From IMG/VR virus record IMGVR_UViG_3300046517_002304, positions 310,001 through 374,000 of that record: DNA of 64,000 nt. The stretch is one strand, 5' to 3'. Within the stretch, counting starts at the first letter, position 1. Every line of letters starts with the position of its first letter. Both the position numbers and the translations under genes were made by a program. The DNA comes from a virus. Below are positions 7,507 to 14,383 of this stretch, in pieces. The notes under the pieces were generated by a model that was given only the letters and a program-made list of their open reading frames with translations, searched no databases and was not told the origin of the DNA.

Positions 7507-7757
7507 TTCGCAGCAAGCCTATTTTTGATTTCGTAGATAATATTTTCTGGAACCGAAACATATACATGCTGATCGCCCGAACGAAATGGGAAAGCAGCAA
7601 TTCTGTTTTTAAAATCAATATGGGCTATAAATAAATCTGGAGCTGTCAAATCATCTACCGAAATCGTAGCATCAAACTTAGGATGCTTTGATTTCTCAAA
7701 ATTCCAATGACGCTCTTCGGTCATATCGCCGATCTTGAACGCTTGTTCTGTAATCAT
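7503..7757 (-). CDS. Hypothetical protein, 84 aa
   Basis: I chose the ATG at 7757 (MITEQAFKIGDM) because AAGGA lies eight bases upstream. Earlier starts at 7766 and 7805 lie inside the upstream gene. Predicted beta-rich with a C-terminal helix. Function unknown. Confidence 0.65.
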   Translation of the reverse strand: MITEQAFKIGDMTEERHWNFEKSKHPKFDATISVDDLTAPDLFIAHIDFKNRIAAFPFRSGDQHVYVSVPENIIYEIKNRLAAK

Positions 7758-7758
7758 A

Positions 7759-7941
7759 TTATTCATCCTTATCCCAAACAACCCTATGTCCACCTTCATC
7801 GTCAATCATATAAACTAGTATAAGCTTATCACCAAACTGGGACTTTAATCTTATAATCGCATCAGAATCAGACGATGCACGAACGCAAGGAGGATGCTCA
7901 TCCCACTTGTTAAAAACCGCATAGTAATCAAACTCAGGCAT
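7759..7941 (-). CDS. Hypothetical protein, 60 aa
   Basis: Starts MPEFDYYAVFNKWDEHPP with the ATG overlapping the end of 7934-8140. Pattern of strand, helix (SSDSDAIIRLKSQFG), strand, strand. Acidic C-terminus. Function unknown. Confidence 0.65.
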   Translation of the reverse strand: MPEFDYYAVFNKWDEHPPCVRASSDSDAIIRLKSQFGDKLILVYMIDDEGGHRVVWDKDE

Positions 7942-8140
7942 CAAACACGACCGAATCGTTTTCGCCGATTGTCCATAATGTTGCTTTACTTAATAGCTTT
8001 TTAATAGCCGGAACCGGCACTGGCCATGCTCGCATGATTTTAATCATAGTCTTTTTGCCGCTTCCGAAATAGCCGGCAATGCAAAATTTCACAATGTTTG
8101 GAGTGTAGACCATTTCAGTTGATGCGAGTCGGTATGTCAT
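7934..8140 (-). CDS. Hypothetical protein, 68 aa
   Basis: First gene of its unit with AAGGAA directly after the motif at 8151. Contains GYFGSGKKTMIKIM, which resembles a phosphate-binding loop but lacks the Ser/Thr straight after GK. Function unknown. Confidence 0.65.
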   Translation of the reverse strand: MTYRLASTEMVYTPNIVKFCIAGYFGSGKKTMIKIMRAWPVPVPAIKKLLSKATLWTIGENDSVVFDA

Positions 8141-8150
8141 AGTATTTCCT

Positions 8151-8162
8151 TATGGATAACTA
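8151..8162 (-). promoter_or_regulatory. Boundary motif, copy 6
   Basis: Exact copy, 10 bases before the ATG at 8140. The leader AGGAAATACT is nearly the same as the groES leader at 39388-39397. Confidence 0.8.
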
Positions 8163-8164
8163 AA

Positions 8165-8362
8165 TCAAGATAGGTTACCTGGCATGCCCTGCACTTTATC
8201 TGCTAAATGGCGAATTGCCTTTTTAACGTCAGATAATTGCGCCATCGTATTATTACATGTTATACAACCTGCAAATTCATTAATTAATTTTACCACATCT
8301 TCTCTAAGAAGATAAACCCCTTCATCTATTGTGTCGGATTTCTTAATATCCAATATCTTCAT
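8165..8362 (-). CDS. Hypothetical protein, 65 aa
   Basis: Starts MKILDIKKSDTIDEGVYLLR. The LREDVVKLINEFA segment resembles CEMDVIDLLLEFA in 8388-8594 and RSDDVIELLRDMG in 45869-46051, so these may be one family. TGA lies just before the motif. Function unknown. Confidence 0.65.
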   Translation of the reverse strand: MKILDIKKSDTIDEGVYLLREDVVKLINEFAGCITCNNTMAQLSDVKKAIRHLADKVQGMPGNLS

Positions 8363-8387
8363 GGGACAGTAAAACTAAAATCATTTT

Positions 8388-8594
8388 TCATTGCATGCTC
8401 GCAATATTTTTTGCCAAGGTTTGAACATCACACCGAACATCCGTTTCTTGAGTTGCAGCGAATTCTAATAACAAATCAATAACGTCCATTTCGCAAAGAT
8501 ACTTTCGCCTGCTACCGACTGGATCAAAGCCGTTATCTACCGATACGCCGACGCGCACGCCAACCGGAATTGTTATAGAGCGAACTTTAATCAT
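8388..8594 (-). CDS. Hypothetical protein, 68 aa
   Basis: Starts MIKVRSITIPVGVRVGVSVD. Likely related to 8165-8362 by its MDVIDLLLEFA segment and helical C-terminus. ATGA overlap with the upstream gene. Function unknown. Confidence 0.65.
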   Translation of the reverse strand: MIKVRSITIPVGVRVGVSVDNGFDPVGSRRKYLCEMDVIDLLLEFAATQETDVRCDVQTLAKNIASMQ

Positions 8595-8794
8595 AATTCA
8601 ATTCCACTTATACCACAAGCATTTCCCATAAATTCTACGTCTAAGCCTTCGCCGACCAATGCCAATATATGCGTGGTCATATTTAATGCGTTGTATCCAG
8701 TAGCGTTCGCCTCCTTGGCTCCATCACGAAAAATGAGATACTCATTGTTTCTTATCGTTACTATATCGTTAGCCCTACATTCAGAAATTTTCAC
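8591..8794 (-). CDS. Paralogous family G protein, 67 aa
   Basis: MKISECRANDIVTIRNNEYL followed by IFRDG matches MKLRECKAMDVV...FLILRD in 15335-15562. This suggests a small beta-barrel-like family. ATGA-coupled. Function unknown. Confidence 0.65.
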   Translation of the reverse strand: MKISECRANDIVTIRNNEYLIFRDGAKEANATGYNALNMTTHILALVGEGLDVEFMGNACGISGIEL

Positions 8795-8988
8795 TTCGGT
8801 TCTCCCGTTAAAATCCAGTCAATCTTAGCAGCAGAGATAGCAACTCGGAGTTGTGCTTCTAGCGCTGTGGCCGATGTTGTTTTTCTATTTTTTAAAGCAA
8901 AGACGATTGACAGCAACTCAGCAGCCGAAATATCGCCATCAATTTTAACTCTATATTCTTCACCTGGAATTGGCTTAAGAGTAATCAT
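8791..8988 (-). CDS. Hypothetical protein, 65 aa
   Basis: ATG at 8988 (MITLKPIPGEEYRV), nine bases after AAAGG; a GTG at 8997 is an alternative. The helix AAELLSIVFALKN is followed by a second helix. Function unknown. Confidence 0.65.
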   Translation of the reverse strand: MITLKPIPGEEYRVKIDGDISAAELLSIVFALKNRKTTSATALEAQLRVAISAAKIDWILTGEPK

Positions 8989-9223
8989 TGCCACCAACCT
9001 TTATCTTGCGGTTTTCTTCTACTTGCATTTGAACTGCATGATAGCAATTTTTTACGCTATCTTCTCTATCGCAGCCATTGACATGGATTACCGGATTAAT
9101 ATCAAGGCAAACTGCTTCCATGCCGCTAGATAACACTAAAATATGAATTATACTATTCTCAACAACAACATGAACTAAATCACTGTCGTTGTTTAAATCA
9201 ATAATTCTGTTACGAAGCATCAC
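8975..9223 (-). CDS. Hypothetical protein, 82 aa
   Basis: Starts MMLRNRIIDLNNDSDLVHVV. Beta-rich first half, helix with DCDREDSVKN-like polar segment in the second half. ATGA overlap with 9220-9909. Function unknown. Confidence 0.65.
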   Translation of the reverse strand: MMLRNRIIDLNNDSDLVHVVVENSIIHILVLSSGMEAVCLDINPVIHVNGCDREDSVKNCYHAVQMQVEENRKIKVGGNDYS

Positions 9224-9909
9224 GCAACCTCAACCGAATGACCAAACACGTTTTCGCCGTTCATCTCACGAACGATGTCCCGAACTTCAAATACCCCAAG
9301 GTAAGAGATTTCATTGATGCTGTCACAAGCAACATCTCGGTAAATCACAGTCTTATCAAGACCCTGCCTGCCTTCCGGCTCCGGAGGAATGAAAGCCTCA
9401 ATTTCCGACTTAGGCACTTCTCGGAAATTAGGACTGACGGCAAAGTATTTAGACTTCGGATATCCACAGCAACAGATGGAAAGGTATCTGCGGTAAATGC
9501 CATCCTTATTGGTATGCTCAACCATATAAGGAGTTCCCGCCATCCTCACGCCCCAACTACGAGGCATAGCTTCAAAGTCGGATTCCTTGCCTTCCTTCTT
9601 CAGCCTGCCGTTGACCGCATTTTCATAATTAAAATCAACAATAGCCGTCAAATGAGTCTGCTTTACGATATTCCACTTCTTCTTAGGCTTATCCCAGAAT
9701 GGATTGCCAGTCTTGTGCAGATCCTTTGGAATCGTAGTGAAGTCCAGCCCAAGGACCACGGCTCCCTTGAGGTTTTTATCTGCTCTGTCTTGCATGATAT
9801 CCGCAAGAATTCCACTTACAGATTCAGCAGCATTGTTATAGTATTCTTGATTGTCCGCGTTGTTGCAGACCTCAACAATACTGGCAAGATTCAATTTGGG
9901 ATTGGGCAT
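9220..9909 (-). CDS. Hypothetical protein, 229 aa
   Basis: Well-formed protein starting MPNPKLNLASIVEVC with AAAGGA upstream. Middle part is beta-rich (GAVVLGLDFTTIP, HLTAIVDFNYENAV), with YLSICCCGYPKSKYF and an acidic C-terminus. First gene after the variant motif at 9931. No family recognised. Confidence 0.75.
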   Translation of the reverse strand: MPNPKLNLASIVEVCNNADNQEYYNNAAESVSGILADIMQDRADKNLKGAVVLGLDFTTIPKDLHKTGNPFWDKPKKKWNIVKQTHLTAIVDFNYENAVNGRLKKEGKESDFEAMPRSWGVRMAGTPYMVEHTNKDGIYRRYLSICCCGYPKSKYFAVSPNFREVPKSEIEAFIPPEPEGRQGLDKTVIYRDVACDSINEISYLGVFEVRDIVREMNGENVFGHSVEVA

Positions 9910-9911
9910 GA

Positions 9912-10043
9912 TTATTCCTTTCGTGAGCGAAATGGATAACTAGTGAAGAAACTCCTGAATGCATCAACTACATGTTTTGTTGTTAGCTGAACAATGTAAA
10001 TCAGTGTATATAAAAGACCGCCAAAGAAATTTTTGCCGAACAT
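9912..10043 (-). CDS. Small protein, 43 aa
   Basis: Read in the gap. TAATG overlap with 10043-10312. The hydrophobic segment FFGGLLYTLIYIVQL suggests a membrane anchor. Its last ten codons cross the variant motif at 9931, so they double as control DNA. Function unknown. Confidence 0.6.
   Translation of the reverse strand: MFGKNFFGGLLYTLIYIVQLTTKHVVDAFRSFFTSYPFRSRKE
9931..9942 (-). promoter_or_regulatory. Boundary motif variant (last base changed)
   Basis: TAGTTATCCATT, one mismatch, 21 bases before the ATG at 9909, inside the end of 9912-10043. Confidence 0.6.
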
Positions 10044-10312
10044 TATTCTTCATCCTCTTTTGTGTCTTTGTCCCTGGTTGCTTTCATAGCTAATCTTTTA
10101 GACGGATACTGGCCGTTTGCACAAACAACATAGCGGTGGTCAATTATAAACGAATGCCACGTTTGATTTTTATGTTGAACGACAAACCCTAATCCAGACC
10201 CAGGCGAAGGATTGCCTCTCCAGCTTAGTTGTCTATAAGTTGACAGGATAAAATCATCACGATTCTTCGGAAGATAAGGCTCTTCCGGATCTATTTTAGT
10301 CCATCTGTCCAT
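10043..10312 (-). CDS. Hypothetical protein, 89 aa
   Basis: Starts MDRWTKIDPEEPYLPKNRDD. Contains QTWHSFIIDHRYVVCANGQY and an acidic-basic tail. The central strands with an aromatic-rich core suggest a small beta domain. Function unknown. Confidence 0.7.
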   Translation of the reverse strand: MDRWTKIDPEEPYLPKNRDDFILSTYRQLSWRGNPSPGSGLGFVVQHKNQTWHSFIIDHRYVVCANGQYPSKRLAMKATRDKDTKEDEE

Positions 10313-10325
10313 GGTGTTTTCCTAA

Positions 10326-10661
10326 TTAAGAAATTCCACAAGCATTTAGAAGAAGTTTACGAAGCTCAATCATATTTGATTCGTGGTGTATACCAGATGA
10401 CATCCATTTATTATCGGCGGCATTTGCTATCGCAGATATTAGAACATCGGGAATACCTAATCTTTCACCAACGGACTGGTATGAGCTACATGGCCGATCT
10501 TTCAAGGCAGTTATCGGACAACAACTGCCTCCTTCTTGGAGCGAATTTCTAATAGGGGCCAATTCAGGAAAGGCTACGCCCCCCCATTTCAGGGACGACA
10601 CTCTGACATGCCAATTCCTTTTAGTCTTTCTTAAAGCGGCAATGAATTGTTTAAGATTCAT
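10326..10661 (-). CDS. MNLKQFIA family protein, 111 aa (family A)
   Basis: One of three paralogs (with 11139-11435 and 13746-14045). Shared layout: MNLKQFIAAL N-terminus, a NWHV strand, a CPIT motif near residue 50, a GIPDVLISAI-like helix and a C-terminal LRKLLLNACG. ATGA overlap with the upstream gene. The conserved CPIT suggests a functional Cys; function unknown. Confidence 0.75.
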   Translation of the reverse strand: MNLKQFIAALRKTKRNWHVRVSSLKWGGVAFPELAPIRNSLQEGGSCCPITALKDRPCSSYQSVGERLGIPDVLISAIANAADNKWMSSGIHHESNMIELRKLLLNACGIS

Positions 10662-11146
10662 ATCGCCGCTCCCGCATACATTGCCGCCGGATTTTTCAGG
10701 AAGTCTTTCATCCTAGCAACAACCATTTGTCTTGTAATAGGTCTTTTAGCATACATTCTTACGCCGAATAAATATTCAACGTCTTCATAGCTTAATTTTA
10801 AAATTTTTGCCAGTGTATACTTGGCTGTTTTCCACGTATCAGGATAAGGAAGATCAGTATTACGAGGCGAAGCGTTAATAGCTTCGTCAAAAGTCATACC
10901 GATTGGAATAACGAATGGCTGGCTCTGAGTAGGATGTGATTCATATTTACATAGATCAGGAAACGCTATAGGCAAATGTCCTCCAACGCACCCAGTTGTG
11001 CCACAACCTTCAGGATTTAACAAATCGCAAAAAGGATCATGTGTTCCACGGTAAGGAACACTCAGCACATAATTCATATCAAAGTGCTTGTCAAGAATTA
11101 TATTCTCAACAAAGCGAATGAGTTGTTTGAATCTGGTCTTATGCAT
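10658..11146 (-). CDS. CGTxxCxxGHLP family protein, 162 aa (family B)
   Basis: Paralog of 17688-18227. Shared core: a Gly-Cys-Gly-Thr-x-x-Cys-x-x-Gly-His-Leu-Pro motif followed by an aromatic FPDLCKYE helix, and a C-terminal EDVEYLFGV helix. The Cys/His spacing suggests metal binding, though only three ligands are evident. ATG at 11146 fits GGAG best; 11152 also possible. Confidence 0.75.
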   Translation of the reverse strand: MHKTRFKQLIRFVENIILDKHFDMNYVLSVPYRGTHDPFCDLLNPEGCGTTGCVGGHLPIAFPDLCKYESHPTQSQPFVIPIGMTFDEAINASPRNTDLPYPDTWKTAKYTLAKILKLSYEDVEYLFGVRMYAKRPITRQMVVARMKDFLKNPAAMYAGAAI

Positions 11147-11435
11147 TTTCATTTACTCCACAGGCATCTAGTAAAAGTTTACGGAGTTCAAACATGTTGC
11201 TAGTATGATGACACTCCAATACCATATTGTCAGCAGCGTGAACAATCGCTGTGATTAATACGTTTGGCAATCCAACGGAAATGCCGACTTCATCAAATTG
11301 CTGGCAGTCCGCACCCTGTAGTGATGTAATCGGACAAGAAAAATTATCATCGTCTCTAAGAATACTTTTAACTTTAGAAACATGCCAATGCTTATTGGCA
11401 TTCTTAAGTTCGGCAATGAATTGTTTGAGGTTCAT
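11139..11435 (-). CDS. MNLKQFIA family protein, 98 aa (family A)
   Basis: Second family A copy: MNLKQFIAELKNANKHWHV, CPITSLQGADC, GLPNVLITAIVHAADN and LRKLLLDACG. Flanks the family B gene together with 10326-10661. Function unknown. Confidence 0.75.
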   Translation of the reverse strand: MNLKQFIAELKNANKHWHVSKVKSILRDDDNFSCPITSLQGADCQQFDEVGISVGLPNVLITAIVHAADNMVLECHHTSNMFELRKLLLDACGVNENA

Positions 11436-11445
11436 GATTTATTTC

Positions 11446-11862
11446 TTAGTTATCAAACCAGAAGACAATGCGAGAGTCTTCGTAGCCCATCTCCGCAAGG
11501 TCTTCCGCATCATCAGGATATTGCGGGTAATAGTCAATTCTATTTCCGAATAAGTAACCAAACAAAGGTGGATAATTTCGGTATTCTTTAAAGTTTTCGT
11601 ACCAATCTTCTATTTCCCCGGCTTCTTTAGATGACAGCCAAGAATGGTCGTGATAATCTATTGCTTTAAGATCGGCATCAAACTTAGTTGTAAAACTAAG
11701 GTCAGCAGGCAACCCCCTTGGAGGGGCAATGGGTTCCAGCTTTCCTCGTACTCCAGCCATTTTAGAAAATAGAGAATAACTCTGTTCAACACGAGGATGA
11801 TTATAATGGTGCCATGTTCCATTAACTTTAATCTCAACGTGAACGTGAATGTCGCAGCTCAT
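11446..11862 (-). CDS. Conserved phage-type hypothetical protein, 138 aa
   Basis: Starts MSCDIHVHVEIKVNGTWHHY and contains DHSWLSSKEAGEIEDW. This MSCDIH and DHSWL pattern recurs in phage proteins of unknown function. Many His, Asp and Trp residues suggest metal binding. First gene of its unit, 11 bases after the motif at 11874. Confidence 0.75.
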   Translation of the reverse strand: MSCDIHVHVEIKVNGTWHHYNHPRVEQSYSLFSKMAGVRGKLEPIAPPRGLPADLSFTTKFDADLKAIDYHDHSWLSSKEAGEIEDWYENFKEYRNYPPLFGYLFGNRIDYYPQYPDDAEDLAEMGYEDSRIVFWFDN

Positions 11863-11873
11863 TGGCTATTTCC

Positions 11874-11885
11874 TATGGATAACTA
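11874..11885 (-). promoter_or_regulatory. Boundary motif, copy 7
   Basis: Exact copy, 11 bases before the ATG at 11862, with AGGAAA directly after it. Confidence 0.8.
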
Positions 11886-11974
11886 AACCGTCTCCGACCC
11901 CTGTGCAACTATCGGCCTATGCATGTCCGTTTCTTACGCCTGCACACTATTAACATGCACACTTTTTACGGTTT
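11885..11974 (-). other. Closed RNA structure in a unit gap
   Basis: Arms AAACCGT (11968-11974, overlapping the stop region of 11966-12166) and ACGGTTT (11885-11891) can pair over seven bases and enclose about 75 bases, with inner CCGA/TCGG pairing. No ORF lies inside. It could be a terminator or processing element at the unit end. Confidence 0.35.
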
Positions 11975-12166
11975 AGCTTTGCTTATTGCTTCGCTTTCGC
12001 TATTAGCCATTCCAGTCCACTTTACGGAATAGCTCATGTCGCCAAGTTGTTTGCGGCAATAGCGGCAACGCGGGAATCTATTTTTGGGAACTGGAGAACG
12101 CCCCCAGTAGTAGGATGCGCAGTCGCAATTAACTCTCAGCACCCAATAATAGAATTTCTTCGTCAC
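11966..12166 (-). CDS. Zinc-ribbon-like protein, 66 aa
   Basis: GTG start shares a base with the TAG of the TatA-like gene (TAGTG). Contains NCDCASYYWG, then CRYCRKQLGD, a probable four-Cys zinc ribbon. Ends in a helical SESEAISKAKP. Translationally coupled to the TatA-like gene; role unknown. Confidence 0.7.
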   Translation of the reverse strand: MTKKFYYWVLRVNCDCASYYWGRSPVPKNRFPRCRYCRKQLGDMSYSVKWTGMANSESEAISKAKP

Positions 12167-12336
12167 TAGGACTTGATGGCTTTATTGACTTCGCTGACAG
12201 TCGTCTTGACTTCGTCTTCAACGCCGCTCAGTCCCTTCTTGAATTGGACAAAGCTGCTGCCGACGCTGCGGGCGATTCCTGGAAGCTTGTTCCCGAACAG
12301 AACTGTCCCGACCAAAAGCACCAGTCCGATTTCCAT
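12166..12336 (-). CDS. tatA: TatA/Hcf106-like twin-arginine translocase subunit
   Basis: 56 aa from the ATG at 12336: MEIGLVLLVGTVLFGNKLP is the short TatA membrane span, then the FG hinge and LP, then the amphipathic helix GIARSVGSSFVQFKKGLSG with the FKKG hallmark, then a charged tail. TatA multimers form the pore-like element of the Tat pathway in the cytoplasmic membrane. The frame stays open upstream, and an ATT at 12354 would give MFGISYMEIG, the usual TatA N-terminus, at good spacing from GAGAG. No TatB or TatC in the window. It fits the eight Tat-signal proteins encoded nearby. Confidence 0.85.
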   Translation of the reverse strand: MEIGLVLLVGTVLFGNKLPGIARSVGSSFVQFKKGLSGVEDEVKTTVSEVNKAIKS

Positions 12337-12407
12337 GTAAGAAATTCCGAAAATGATTGCATCTCTCTTTCTTTATTGAGTGATTGAACGCGGGTTTTGT
12401 AATGTAT

Positions 12408-12419
12408 TATGGATAACTA
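12408..12419 (-). promoter_or_regulatory. Boundary motif, copy 8
   Basis: Exact copy, heading the TatA-like unit. 71 bases before the ATG at 12336 (53 before the possible ATT start). Its TAG ends 12417-12950. Confidence 0.8.
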
Positions 12420-12950
12420 AAGTTTTGAACCAGAAATCATAAACGCAATCGGTAAAGTAAATCTTTTTTTACCGATATCAAGTTTAATTTCCTCGCCTAA
12501 TAAACCATCAATCCATTTCTCATTAAATTGCTGTTCGCTGACAAAAGTGTTTATATCATTTCCCATATAAGAATTTATCACATGATAAAGATCATGGTCA
12601 ACTCCTACAAGATTCATTGCGTGTATACTTAGTTTGCCACACTTATTGCGCTTGGCCACATCACTTTGTTCCGCACCTAAAATAATACAAGTATAATTCT
12701 TAAGCAAATACTTTTTTAAGCTGGCGATTGTTTTTAAGCCATCAATCACAATTACATCATGTTCAATAAACATTGCATTAACAGCGCTATAAAGCTGGCG
12801 AAACTCACGGCTTTCAACTTGACCGCCCATTGCATTTTGGATGCGGTCTATATCTATCGATTTCTCCATACATGCCGCAGCATTATAAATTGCAGTAGGT
12901 ACGCATTCGTATTCTCTACAAGTAGAGCGAATTGTTATATCGGTTCGCAT
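12417..12950 (-). CDS. C39-like cysteine peptidase-related protein, 177 aa
   Basis: CREYECVPTAIYNAAACM near residue 10 places a Cys at the head of a helix as in C39/papain-like folds. LSIHAMNLVGVDHDLYHVIN near residue 110 supplies the His with a following Asp/Asn. C39-like domains cut double-glycine leaders or bind them. No signal peptide or transporter domain. Adjacent to the TatA-like gene across a motif. Catalysis is plausible, not shown. Confidence 0.55.
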   Translation of the reverse strand: MRTDITIRSTCREYECVPTAIYNAAACMEKSIDIDRIQNAMGGQVESREFRQLYSAVNAMFIEHDVIVIDGLKTIASLKKYLLKNYTCIILGAEQSDVAKRNKCGKLSIHAMNLVGVDHDLYHVINSYMGNDINTFVSEQQFNEKWIDGLLGEEIKLDIGKKRFTLPIAFMISGSKL

Positions 12951-13193
12951 TTAATCTCGGCTTTTGAGATGGCAGCGAGAGTAGATTGCCGTTAGAATAT
13001 GAGTTACAAGATCATTTGGCCCGGCGGTTACAGGAACAAACTTAAGTTTAAATCCTTCTGTGCTTGCTGGCTTACCAGCTACACAGAAATCAAAGTTCCC
13101 GCGACGGCGCAGTTTGCCGAAGCTATCTCGCAACTCATAACGGCCAGTTTGGCCGAATCCCTTTGAATCAGTGGTGGGGAAGATAGCTGTCAT
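12951..13193 (-). CDS. RYELRD family protein, 80 aa (family F)
   Basis: Paralog of 19921-20115: both have a Gly-rich lead-in, R[YW]ELR[DN]xxG[KR]L, a RGxxxFC strand and a downstream strand. A small beta domain of unknown function. ATGA-type junction with 13190-13756 upstream. Confidence 0.7.
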   Translation of the reverse strand: MTAIFPTTDSKGFGQTGRYELRDSFGKLRRRGNFDFCVAGKPASTEGFKLKFVPVTAGPNDLVTHILTAIYSRCHLKSRD

Positions 13194-13756
13194 GACTTAA
13201 AGAACTCAACCAGCGAAGCTTTAACGAATTCATCATTACTTACTTGAACTCCATTAATCCAATATTCTTCTGTACGAGTCCTGGAATCAGGGAGATATAT
13301 TTTTGCAGGTCCGTTAAGGCGATGAAGTTTCCCATTCTGCCACCATGCCGTAAGGCTTTTTGTTTCTACGGCAGGACCACCTATACGGTGAGGTCTTCCA
13401 TGCTGGTACCATTTTTTTTGGAGGATTTCTCCGTCAAGACTCTCTATAAAGGCAGGAGCGCCTGCACAATGCACGCTTCCCGTATCGTCGTAATGTGTTT
13501 CATGAATAAAATCACAGGAATTTCTTATTACTCGCTTCGGCTCACCATTTGAATAAAACCAAGCTTCTTTAAATCTAGTTTTTTTATAAACAACTAGCCC
13601 ATCACAGACCCCGTAAACATTGCCATTTAATTTCCCATACACAATTTCTTCCTTTTTAACTTCTGGTTCAGGGATAACTACCGCTTTAACTTCATTCTTG
13701 CCGAAGAATGAAAGCAAGCCAACGGGAAAAATGCTAAGGAAATTTCTACGCTGCAT
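13190..13756 (-). CDS. Tat-signal protein with HRxDGPA repeats, 188 aa
   Basis: ATG at 13756 with AAGGG eight bases upstream gives MQRRNFLSIFPVGLLSFFG, a twin-arginine signal with a VKA-type cleavage region. The mature part has a strand-rich domain, then four or so repeats ending in ..HRIGGPAVE and LHRLNGPAKIY. Overlaps the preceding family A gene by 11 bases. Probably exported folded; role unknown. Confidence 0.75.
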   Translation of the reverse strand: MQRRNFLSIFPVGLLSFFGKNEVKAVVIPEPEVKKEEIVYGKLNGNVYGVCDGLVVYKKTRFKEAWFYSNGEPKRVIRNSCDFIHETHYDDTGSVHCAGAPAFIESLDGEILQKKWYQHGRPHRIGGPAVETKSLTAWWQNGKLHRLNGPAKIYLPDSRTRTEEYWINGVQVSNDEFVKASLVEFFKS

Positions 13757-14045
13757 TTTTGATTCCCTTAAGACCACAGGCGTCTAAAAGAAGATTGCGA
13801 AGTTCTCTAATGTTCGGATCGTGTTGGCAGTGATTATCGGCCGCTACGACGATTGCCTGTCGTAACTCTTCCGGTATTCCAAGTTTTATACTAATGATAT
13901 ACCAATCACTAAAAGGTTTGTTTTCTAACGATGAAATTGGGCAACAATACTCGTAGTCGCAAGTTCTAATTTTGTTTTCAATTAATGATAATTGCCACTT
14001 TTTATTAGTGGCCTTCAGGGCGGCGATAAATTGTTTGAGGTTCAT
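13746..14045 (-). CDS. MNLKQFIA family protein, 99 aa (family A)
   Basis: ATG at 14045 (MNLKQFIAALKATNKKW) in ATGA overlap with 14042-14353. Third family A copy, with CCPISSLENKPFSDW, GIPEELRQAIVVAADNH and LRNLLLDACGL. Function unknown. It sits between two HRxDGPA-repeat proteins. Confidence 0.75.
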   Translation of the reverse strand: MNLKQFIAALKATNKKWQLSLIENKIRTCDYEYCCPISSLENKPFSDWYIISIKLGIPEELRQAIVVAADNHCQHDPNIRELRNLLLDACGLKGIKNAA

Positions 14046-14353
14046 GGTTTTTCGCGTCTCTGAAAATGACCGTTTAAATACCATTCTTTTGTACCGTTTG
14101 CTTGAATTACGGCAGGACCGCCTTTACGGTGAGGCTTACCATGCTTATACCATGCTTGCAAGCCGTCAGAGAAAATTATTGCTGGCCCATCTTCTCTGTG
14201 CAACTCTCCGTCTTCGTCAAACCAGCGTTGAACTCCGTCCTCGTCTACTGAATGAACGATTTTATTTTTTACTTGATGTTCGCTATCCTCAACCGGATGC
14301 TCAAAAGTAAATATCCGAACAGCAAGCAACAAAGAGAAAATGCTCGTTTGCAT
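14042..14353 (-). CDS. Short HRxDGPA-repeat protein with non-Tat signal, 103 aa
   Basis: N-terminus MQTSIFSLLLAVRIFTF is a short hydrophobic signal without a twin arginine. Then three repeats: QRWFDEDGELHREDGPAII, QAWYKHGKPHRKGGPAVI and KEWYLNGHFQRREKP. Looks like a shortened family member that has lost or swapped its Tat signal. 18 bases after the motif at 14372. Confidence 0.7.
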   Translation of the reverse strand: MQTSIFSLLLAVRIFTFEHPVEDSEHQVKNKIVHSVDEDGVQRWFDEDGELHREDGPAIIFSDGLQAWYKHGKPHRKGGPAVIQANGTKEWYLNGHFQRREKP

Positions 14354-14371
14354 GTTATCCTCCGAAAAGGA

Positions 14372-14383
14372 TATGGATAACTA
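14372..14383 (-). promoter_or_regulatory. Boundary motif, copy 9
   Basis: Exact copy, 18 bases before the ATG at 14353. Its TAG ends 14381-15124. Confidence 0.8.

Noticed and set aside
7934-8140. Walker A loop (GYFGSGKKT)
   Set aside because: No Ser/Thr directly after GK, and no other nucleotide-binding motif in a 68-residue protein.
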